From NCBI GenBank assembly GCA_021199145.1, contig JAJQIP010000217.1, positions 1 to 14,395 of the forward strand: a DNA stretch of 14,395 bases, given 5' to 3'. Both the position numbers and the translations under genes were made by a program. This stretch comes from Porphyromonadaceae bacterium (GTDB lineage: Bacteria; Bacteroidota; Bacteroidia; Bacteroidales; UBA11471). Numbering within the stretch: position 1 is the stretch's first letter; every line of letters starts with the position of its first letter. Under the pieces are notes generated by a model. It was not told the DNA's origin and did no database searches. It was given only the letters and a program-made list of their open reading frames with translations. Of this stretch, positions 1 to 5,570 are shown piece after piece.

Positions 1-38
1 ATATTGTTTTTCGGCGGATAAAAAAATCCGATGATTTA

Positions 39-70
39 TTTGGATTTCCCAAATAATAAAGGTACATTTA
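39..70 (+). promoter_or_regulatory. Bacteroidetes-type promoter for the small HTH gene
   Basis: A TTTG box lies at 39-42 and a TACATTTA box at 63-70, 20 bases apart. The known Bacteroidetes primary sigma consensus is TTTG, 19-21 bases, TAnnTTTG, so the -33 box is exact and the -7 box differs only at its last base. Transcription would start near 77 and leave a leader of roughly 40 bases before the ATG at 121. This is a motif match only. Confidence 0.55.
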
Positions 71-120
71 GTGCGTAAAATAATTCCCTGAAAAGAGTCT
101 AACATTAAAATCTAATAGCC

Positions 121-375
121 ATGACAAAGACCATCACCTTTAATGAACTTCGCCGTATCAAAGATAGCCTACCCGATGGCTCCATCCTCAAGATTGCCGA
201 TGAACTGAACGTAACCCCTCAAACCGTACGTAACTATTTCGGCGGCAACAACTATGAGTTTGGGTCAAATTGCGGCCTCCATATCGAACCGGGGCCCGAT
301 GGCGGTATCGTTGTCCTTGACGATACGGTGATTTACGACATGGCCATGAAAATTCTGGAAGCGCAGAATGCATAA
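121..375 (+). CDS. Small helix-turn-helix DNA-binding protein
   Basis: This encodes an 84-residue soluble protein. Residues about 21-40 (SILKIADELNVTPQTVRNYF) read as a helix-turn-helix: a first helix with IADELN, a turn at VTP, and a recognition helix QTVRNYF. The remainder has a short Gly/Pro-rich segment (HIEPGPDGG) and a C-terminal acidic helix. I recognise it as the kind of small conserved DNA-binding protein common in Bacteroidales, but no specific target or function is known to me. No Shine-Dalgarno sequence precedes the ATG, as is usual in this phylum. The gene has a promoter-like element upstream and a strong terminator 8 bases after the stop codon, so it is probably a single-gene transcript. 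It could bind DNA as a nucleoid or regulatory protein. The HTH is inferred from sequence pattern alone. Confidence 0.8.
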   Translation: MTKTITFNELRRIKDSLPDGSILKIADELNVTPQTVRNYFGGNNYEFGSNCGLHIEPGPDGGIVVLDDTVIYDMAMKILEAQNA

Positions 376-382
376 TCAAAAG

Positions 383-413
383 AGGGAGGAAAGATTTTTC
401 CTCCCTTCTTTTT
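383..413 (+). terminator. Rho-independent terminator after the HTH gene
   Basis: A perfect 10-base-pair stem (AGGGAGGAAA at 383-392 with TTTCCTCCCT at 397-406) closes a four-base loop (GATT) and is followed by CTTTTT. It begins 7 bases after the stop codon of the small HTH gene. The stem has A-rich flanks upstream and T-rich flanks downstream, so it might work weakly in the opposite direction too, but no minus-strand gene ends here. Confidence 0.85.
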
Positions 414-572
414 ACAGGAAAGCTCTTATAGAGGCGTTGCCCAATGGCCGAATTTCGGAAATTTCACCCTTATGCCTGAAGAGAAATTGATAACGGTAGC
501 GTGTCCGCTTCTTCGGCAGTGGAATTTGATGTTTGCTGAATGGGATGTGTCCGTGAAAAAGACGAAAATTTG

Positions 573-1751
573 ATGGCTTTCTTGTATCTTTTTAATCCCG
601 AGAATGATTTGGCTTTGGCGCAGGGGTGTGAAAATTACACTCCGCCGCCTTTGGTACAGGCTATTGTTCATGACCTTTCACCGCTACCGCTGTGGTATGC
701 TTCAACGGGGGGCGTGACTTGCTTGTCGTCGGCCGATTATGCCGATTCCCTCCTTCCTCTCTTGGCAGCGGTAGGTGCGGAGGGGCGTGTCTGTCCGACA
801 GACGCATTGCCTACAGAGGTGTCGGCCTGTCGGCCATGGGGATGGAGTCCCGATGTCGTTCATCGCTTCAAGCGGTGGGGCGTTGCTCCGGAGCTTCTCC
901 CTTCAGCGGATTTGTTGGAGCGACAACGGGCGTGGGCACACCGTGTCCGTACTCGGGAGGTTCTCTCTTTCTTGAAAGAGGAGGGAATCGATGTCCCCGA
1001 TGAAATGCCGATAGCGTTCCAAGAAGAGAGTGCCGTGCGCTCTTGGGTGGAGGCTCAGCCTCGGGCGATGCTCAAAGCTCCGTGGTCGGGCAGTGGCAGG
1101 GGAATATGCCGGACCTTTGGATATTATGATTTGTATCTTTCCCGTTGGGTGCAGGGAATTCTCCGTCAGCAAGGGACGGTCATAGGCGAACCCTATTTCG
1201 AGAAGGTGGCCGATATGGCGATGGAGTTTTTCTCTGACGGGAGTCGGGTCACTTTTGCCGGCTACTCGTGGTTTACCACCGATGAGCGGTGTCAGTACCA
1301 AGGCAATGCCTTGTTGTCGGACCGTGCGATAGAACAACGTTTTGCAGCCTATTGTCCTCTGGATACTCTGCATCGGGTACGCAGTTCCCTCGAGCGGTTC
1401 TTTACCTGCTCTGTCGCACCCCTGTATAGCGGTTATTTTGGAGTGGATATGCTGATTTATCGTCGGGCAGATGGCTTTGCCCTCCATCCCTGCATAGAGA
1501 TTAATTTGCGTATGAATATGGGTATGGTGGCCCGTATTTTTTACGACCGATATGTATCATCCGAGAGTGAAGGAATCTACCGAGTGGATTATTTTCCGCA
1601 GACGGACTCCCTGTCGGCCGACCATAGTGCCCGACAAGCGGCGAATCCTCTGTGTATCTCTGGCGGGAAAATAGTGAGCGGCTATATGTCCCTGACCCCC
1701 ATTCTGCCAACTACCCGTTACCGAGCTTATGTGGAGGTTCATCCGAAGTGA
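573..1751 (+). CDS. ATP-grasp-superfamily-like protein of unknown substrate
   Basis: This encodes a 392-residue soluble protein with no signal peptide. The open frame extends up to an ATG at 540, but the ATG at 573 gives the natural N-terminus MAFLYLFNPENDLALA; the extra 11 residues look non-coding. Three features suggest an ATP-grasp fold: a lysine followed by a glycine-rich loop (LKAPWSGSGRGI, residues 167-178), GVDM near 290-293, and EINLRMNMG at 309-317. ATP-grasp enzymes coordinate Mg-ATP through a late E-x-N motif like EIN. The family joins carboxylates to amines or thiols through an acyl-phosphate. I cannot name the substrate, and no partner biosynthetic genes are adjacent. The N-terminal NPENDLALAQG motif appears to be a signature of this protein type and may form part of the active site. 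It stands alone between the upstream terminator and a convergent operon 12 bases downstream. I see no convincing promoter box in 414-572. Confidence 0.7.
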   Translation: MAFLYLFNPENDLALAQGCENYTPPPLVQAIVHDLSPLPLWYASTGGVTCLSSADYADSLLPLLAAVGAEGRVCPTDALPTEVSACRPWGWSPDVVHRFKRWGVAPELLPSADLLERQRAWAHRVRTREVLSFLKEEGIDVPDEMPIAFQEESAVRSWVEAQPRAMLKAPWSGSGRGICRTFGYYDLYLSRWVQGILRQQGTVIGEPYFEKVADMAMEFFSDGSRVTFAGYSWFTTDERCQYQGNALLSDRAIEQRFAAYCPLDTLHRVRSSLERFFTCSVAPLYSGYFGVDMLIYRRADGFALHPCIEINLRMNMGMVARIFYDRYVSSESEGIYRVDYFPQTDSLSADHSARQAANPLCISGGKIVSGYMSLTPILPTTRYRAYVEVHPK

Positions 1752-1763
1752 GTTACGGCCGTT

Positions 1764-2912
1764 TTAGGGGGTGTGCAGGGTCAGCACGACAATTTCAGGC
1801 CATGCTCCCCAACGGAAGGGAAGGTTGCTGCCCGTACCGGTGCAGACGTGCAAAGCCCGTTCCCCTTCAAGGTAAAGTCCGCCCCATTCGGGATAGGTGA
1901 AAGAGGAGGGGGAGAAGCCGCATACCTTAACCTGCATGGCGTGGGTATGTCCCGATAGGGTGAGTTGGATATTTGTCTCCGGCAATACCCTTCGTCGCCA
2001 ATGGGTCGGGTCGTGGCTCAGCAATATCTTATAGAGAGATTCCGGTAGTCCGGCTGTCGCCTTGGGCAGGTCACCCAAAGCGGGGAAGGGGGGATTCCCG
2101 TCGTTTTCCACCCCTACAACGGCGATACTGTCTGTTCCCCGATAGAGTATACGGTGTTCGTTCAGCAACAAATCCCATCCCATTTGCCGTTCCCTATTTT
2201 TCAGTTTTTCCAATGCCTCCTGTCGTTTTTCGGGCGTATTGTGAGGTTGATAGGTGCAGTAATCGTGGTTGCCAAGAACGGAAAAGACTCCGTCTTTGGC
2301 CTTCAGACGGGAGAGTTGATTCATGAAGGGAAGTAACTCTTCGGATGATAAATTGACCAGGTCGCCTGTAAAGAGTATGGCATCGGGGTTCAGTCCGTTT
2401 ACCCTTTGGACAATCTCATCTACTTTTTGGGGAGCGTAGCTGTATGTCCCGACATGCAGGTCAGAGAGTTGGACCAACCGGTATCCGTCGAACGAGGCGG
2501 GCAGTTCGTCCGAGACAATCTGCACTTCCCGTACTGAAATCCGCTTCCATCCGGCCGAGGAGCCGTATAGACCCATTCCTAAGGCCACTGTGCCGATAAT
2601 AAACCCTATGATATTGCCTATGACAACCGTACGGGACCATAGCAGGGAGAAGATTTTCCCGAGCAGAGAAAAGAGAAAGAAAAAGAGTTTCGGAAGGGTA
2701 ATACAGACTATCAAGGCAATAAAGAGCCGCCATGCCGCCCCTTGTTGTTGGAGGCCATTGATGGCCACGATACCCAAGGAGACGATTGTCAATGCCAGGG
2801 GGATTTCGTGGAGAACTTTCGCTCTCTTGCTCTTTTTCCATAGGAGGAAAAAGAGGATATATACATCGGGTATGATGAGGAGGAGAAAGAGAACAAACTT
2901 GATATGAGGCAT
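1764..2912 (-). CDS. Membrane-anchored calcineurin-like metallophosphoesterase
   Basis: This is a 382-residue protein with an N-terminal membrane part followed by a phosphoesterase domain. Hydrophobic segments lie at about 4-24, 38-53, 62-83 and 96-116. The catalytic domain (about 143-380) shows the full metal-binding set: SDLHVG (D151, H153), GDLV (D184), GNHD (N215, H216, D217), SHDP (H300) and GHTHAMQ (H322, H324). This matches the YkuE/YaeI-like branch of calcineurin-type phosphoesterases, which use two metal ions to hydrolyse phosphoesters; some members act on lipid-linked substrates such as UDP-2,3-diacylglucosamine. The real substrate is not evident here. All metal ligands are present, so it should be active. 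It is the last gene of the minus-strand operon, 39 bases after maf. It ends 12 bases from the convergent ATP-grasp-like gene, and no terminator hairpin is seen between them. Confidence 0.9.
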   Translation of the reverse strand: MPHIKFVLFLLLIIPDVYILFFLLWKKSKRAKVLHEIPLALTIVSLGIVAINGLQQQGAAWRLFIALIVCITLPKLFFFLFSLLGKIFSLLWSRTVVIGNIIGFIIGTVALGMGLYGSSAGWKRISVREVQIVSDELPASFDGYRLVQLSDLHVGTYSYAPQKVDEIVQRVNGLNPDAILFTGDLVNLSSEELLPFMNQLSRLKAKDGVFSVLGNHDYCTYQPHNTPEKRQEALEKLKNRERQMGWDLLLNEHRILYRGTDSIAVVGVENDGNPPFPALGDLPKATAGLPESLYKILLSHDPTHWRRRVLPETNIQLTLSGHTHAMQVKVCGFSPSSFTYPEWGGLYLEGERALHVCTGTGSNLPFRWGAWPEIVVLTLHTP

Positions 2913-2951
2913 GTCGTCCTGTTTTTTGTTTTATTTTGAGCTTCTCCGGAT

Positions 2952-3530
2952 TCAGAATTTTTTCAGCTCCTGATAGAGCCGTTGTATGGGCAAACCCATG
3001 ACATTGAAATAGGAGCCTTGTATGCCCGTGACCCCGACATATCCTATCCACTCCTGTATGCCGTATGCACCGGCTTTGTCGAGTGGTGCATATTTGTCGA
3101 CGTAGTAGTCGATTTCCTCGTCGGTGAGTCGGGCAAACGACACTTCGGACGATGCAGTGAAGGAGATTTCCTTCTCCTTTGTACAGAGAGTCACTCCCGT
3201 GATGACCGTGTGGCTCTTGCCCGAAAGGGCCCGTAGCATGGCACAGGCATCGGCTTTGTCCGCAGGTTTGCCATAGACCCGTCCGTCGAGCCATACAATG
3301 GTGTCGGCGGTGATGAGCAGCGTGTTTTCGGCCAATTGCGCTTTATAGGCTTCGGCTTTCTTCTTTGAGATGTAGAGGGGAATCTCTTCCCCTTGTAATG
3401 TGTCGGGATAGCTTTCGTCTATATCGGGCAGTACGCAGACTCGGTAGGGGATATCCAATCCGCTCAGCAGTTCCCTCCGGCGGGGAGAGTTGCTGGCCAG
3501 TATAATGTCGTATTTTTTCAGAAAATCCAT
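2952..3530 (-). CDS. maf: Maf-like nucleoside triphosphate pyrophosphatase (dTTP/UTP type)
   Basis: This encodes a 192-residue cytoplasmic protein of the usual Maf length. Motifs are ILASNSPRRREL near the N-terminus (S13 to R18 region), ITADTIV with the likely catalytic aspartate at D76, GKP, and KAGAYGIQ at 152-159. The last motif is typical of the YhdE branch, which hydrolyses dTTP, UTP and modified pyrimidine nucleotides to monophosphates and pyrophosphate, a house-cleaning and cell-division-linked activity. The frame stays open to 3572, but the ATG at 3530 puts the first strand eight residues in, as expected for the family. An alternative ATG at 3548 overlaps the stop codon of the preceding phosphatase gene (ATGGTAA) and cannot be fully excluded. 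The gene sits 11 bases after that phosphatase and 39 bases before the metallophosphoesterase, inside the operon. Confidence 0.93.
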   Translation of the reverse strand: MDFLKKYDIILASNSPRRRELLSGLDIPYRVCVLPDIDESYPDTLQGEEIPLYISKKKAEAYKAQLAENTLLITADTIVWLDGRVYGKPADKADACAMLRALSGKSHTVITGVTLCTKEKEISFTASSEVSFARLTDEEIDYYVDKYAPLDKAGAYGIQEWIGYVGVTGIQGSYFNVMGLPIQRLYQELKKF

Positions 3531-3541
3531 ATTTCCTTGAT

Positions 3542-4063
3542 TTACCATCCGAAGGCCTCTTCTCCGAACCATTTTCCTTGGGCCTTCATCACCTGTTCAA
3601 TCACATCTCGGCCACAACCGTATCCTCCTTTGCGGGGAGAGACATAGAGGGAGACCGATTTTATCTCGGGAGCGGCATCGGCCGGGCAGCAAGGCAGTCC
3701 GACAAGGCGCATGACCTCATAGTCGGGGATATCATCGCCCATGTAGAGAATCTCTTCCCGCTTTAATCCCGTTACCTGTTGCCACTCATCGAACGCTTGT
3801 GTCTTGATGCTTGCGCTCATATAGATATGTTGTACGCCCAAAGCCTCATACCGTTTGTAAACCGACTCGGTGCGTCCTCCAGTAATGATGGCAATCTGGA
3901 GACCTTTGCGAACGGCCAGTTGTATGGCATAGCCGTCTTTGATATTGACCGTACGACACGGTTCGCCTTGGGGATGCAGGGGAATGGTCTCGGCGGACAA
4001 TACGCCGTCGACATCGAATGCGAGTCCCTTTATTCGGGTAAGGTCGTAATGAATTTTACTCAT
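3542..4063 (-). CDS. kdsC: KdsC-like HAD phosphatase (probable Kdo-8-phosphate phosphatase)
   Basis: This encodes a 173-residue HAD-superfamily phosphatase of the small, cap-less type C0. HAD motif I is FDVDGVL, with nucleophile D17 and acid/base D19. Motif II is ITGG at 60-63, a motif III lysine is probably K87, and motif IV is GDDIPD at 109-114. The C-terminal GGYGCGRDVIEQV (146-158) matches the conserved tail that reaches into a neighbouring subunit in tetrameric KdsC. KdsC removes phosphate from Kdo-8-phosphate to give Kdo for lipopolysaccharide core synthesis. Related Bacteroides enzymes act instead on KDN-9-phosphate, so the substrate is probable rather than certain. Its ATG overlaps the stop of the DUF2520 gene by 8 bases (ATGAGTAA), indicating translational coupling. 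No kdsA or kdsB lies in this window. Confidence 0.87.
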   Translation of the reverse strand: MSKIHYDLTRIKGLAFDVDGVLSAETIPLHPQGEPCRTVNIKDGYAIQLAVRKGLQIAIITGGRTESVYKRYEALGVQHIYMSASIKTQAFDEWQQVTGLKREEILYMGDDIPDYEVMRLVGLPCCPADAAPEIKSVSLYVSPRKGGYGCGRDVIEQVMKAQGKWFGEEAFGW

Positions 4064-4865
4064 GATGATGTTGTTGTCGGGTTGTCGCGAAAAGATGGAT
4101 ATGTCGGCTCAATAACCGGTAAATCTCCTTTTCGTCAGGGTCGTCCAAGAGGGCTATCTGTTTTTGCATGACGTTGTCGTCGAACCGTACGGCCGGACCG
4201 GTTTGCGCATCGATGGGGGCAAGGGCCTTTATTTTGGCCGCCGTTTCGCCTATGAGGGGGAGCAGGAGGTTGAAGGGAAGGTCCGCCTTTTTCATCACTT
4301 CGGCCGCTATGGCATACAGGTGGTTAGGGAAGTTGCAGGCAAAGACCGCTGCCAGGTGCAGGTACCGGCGTTGTTCCGATGTCGCTTCCATCACTTGTCG
4401 GGAGATGCTTTGTGCCAAAAGCCGGATGTCGGTTGTCACCTCCGGAGAGGAGCCTTCAATGAAGAGGGGAATATCGTCGAACGAGAGTGTTCTCTCTTTG
4501 CTGAGGGTCTGCAAGGGATAGCACACACCGTATTGCCGGAACCGCTTGTGCAGGAGTTCCATGGGCATACTGCCGGCCGTGTGCAGATAGAGGGCGGTGT
4601 CGCCCGCCGGGACTTCGTCGATAAGGGGTTCCAGAGCTTTGTCGCTTACGGCGAAGAGGTAGGTGTCGGCATCTCGGCATAACTCCTCCGTACGGGTGGT
4701 CGCAGCGCAACCCAATCGGGAGGCAAGGGCTTGTGCGGAGGCTTCCGTGCGGCTATAGACCTGCCTGATATCGTGTCCCGCCTGTTGCCAGGCCACGGCC
4801 AACCGAGTGGCCAGATTGCCGGCCCCGATAAAAACGATATGCCGCTTTTCCGCTGTCGTCACCAT
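4056..4865 (-). CDS. Rossmann-like / DUF2520 domain protein, ProC-like oxidoreductase fold
   Basis: This encodes a 269-residue cytoplasmic protein. Residues about 8-120 form an NAD(P)-binding Rossmann domain with the loop FIGAGNLATRL (GAGNLA at 14-19). It continues with HTAGS at 95-99 and GVCYPLQTLS at 113-122. The C-terminal half (about 125-269) is helical, with FACNFPNHLYAIA at 175-187. This is the arrangement of the Rossmann-like plus DUF2520 family, related to pyrroline-5-carboxylate reductase and 6-phosphogluconate dehydrogenase folds. The substrate is unknown. I chose the ATG at 4865, which overlaps the nitroreductase stop by 7 bases (ATGGTGA); the frame opens further to 4889, but that would overlap more and adds no recognisable sequence. 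It is the second gene of the operon and overlaps kdsC at its 3' end. The protein ends in a His-rich tail (QQHHHE), which is part of the normal frame. Confidence 0.87.
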   Translation of the reverse strand: MVTTAEKRHIVFIGAGNLATRLAVAWQQAGHDIRQVYSRTEASAQALASRLGCAATTRTEELCRDADTYLFAVSDKALEPLIDEVPAGDTALYLHTAGSMPMELLHKRFRQYGVCYPLQTLSKERTLSFDDIPLFIEGSSPEVTTDIRLLAQSISRQVMEATSEQRRYLHLAAVFACNFPNHLYAIAAEVMKKADLPFNLLLPLIGETAAKIKALAPIDAQTGPAVRFDDNVMQKQIALLDDPDEKEIYRLLSRHIHLFATTRQQHHHE

Positions 4866-5386
4866 TGTCCGATATGCACCTTTTCCCACTTGGCTCTTTG
4901 GAGATCGAAAGGCGGTTTTGTCTCGGCCTTATGACCTAAGGCGATAACGGCCAAGACCTGCATAGGCAACGGGATATTCAACAGCTCTCGGATGAAGTCT
5001 TCGGCCGATTCCCCGTTTTCTCCGTAGCGGTCACGTATCTGCACCCAACAGCTGCCCAGTCCCAACTCTTCGGCTTGCAGTTGTATGAGGGTGGCGGCGA
5101 TAGAGGCATCTTCAATCCATACATCGCTCTTGGCAGGGTCGCCTAGAACTACGACAGCGAGTTTGGCCCCGGCAATCAGTTTGGCTCCGTTATCCTTACA
5201 GACAGAGAGCTTTTCCAACTTCTCTTTCTCTTCGACCAGGACAAATTCCCAGGATAGCGACCGCTTCGAGGAGGGGGCCATCAGGGCTGTTTCCATGATG
5301 GTTTTCACCTCTTCGGGAGAGATCTCTTCTTCGGTAAATTTACGTGTGCTCCTACGCAACCTTACCAATTCGTGGAAGTTTTCCAT
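4859..5386 (-). CDS. Nitroreductase-family FMN oxidoreductase
   Basis: This encodes a 175-residue protein of the compact nitroreductase fold. RRSTRKF (11-17) is the classic FMN-phosphate-binding segment, followed by MAPSSKRSLSWEF (36-48), which is the second flavin-contact motif. IEDASIAATLIQLQAEELGLGSCW spans about 91-114 and is the conserved central helix and turn. Such enzymes use NAD(P)H to reduce nitro groups, quinones or flavins; the physiological substrate is not deducible. The frame continues upstream to 5752, but that extension runs antisense to the start of the TonB-dependent receptor. The ATG at 5386 (MENFHELVRLRRS) gives the standard N-terminus. It is the first gene of the minus-strand operon and has a promoter-like element about 48 bases upstream. 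Its stop overlaps the start of the DUF2520 gene. Confidence 0.92.
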   Translation of the reverse strand: MENFHELVRLRRSTRKFTEEEISPEEVKTIMETALMAPSSKRSLSWEFVLVEEKEKLEKLSVCKDNGAKLIAGAKLAVVVLGDPAKSDVWIEDASIAATLIQLQAEELGLGSCWVQIRDRYGENGESAEDFIRELLNIPLPMQVLAVIALGHKAETKPPFDLQRAKWEKVHIGQW

Positions 5387-5433
5387 AATTTTCGGTTTAT
5401 TGTCAAGGAATCCCCAAGTCGGGAGATTCTTTG

Positions 5434-5464
5434 CAAAAATAAGAATAAATGGCCGAATTAAAAA
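5434..5464 (-). promoter_or_regulatory. Possible promoter of the nitroreductase-kdsC-maf operon
   Basis: On the minus strand, an exact TAnnTTTG box (TATTTTTG, 5441 to 5434) lies 48 bases before the nitroreductase ATG. About 19 bases further upstream there is only a weak TTTT in place of TTTG. The -7 box is good and its placement is right for the operon, but the region is A/T-rich and one 8-mer can occur by chance. Confidence 0.4.
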
Positions 5465-5570
5465 TAGCGAATCTGTAGTCAGACGGGGAGAAATTTGTCC
5501 TTGGGAATATACTGAAAAGGCCGAAATGTCGTTTATAGAGAGTATGGTTATCCCTATTCGGAACGGTGGT

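Noticed and set aside
448..458. Short palindrome CCGAATTTCGG ahead of the ATP-grasp-like gene as an operator
   Set aside because: The arms are only five bases and no promoter boxes lie beside it; chance is the simplest explanation.
2461..3294. 277-codon minus-strand frame spanning the maf/metallophosphoesterase junction
   Set aside because: It is another frame of the same strand as two well-supported genes, and its translation has no coherent motifs.
5085..5570. 162-residue N-terminal extension of the TonB-dependent receptor frame
   Set aside because: It is antisense to the nitroreductase, and a perfect signal peptide begins at 5571.
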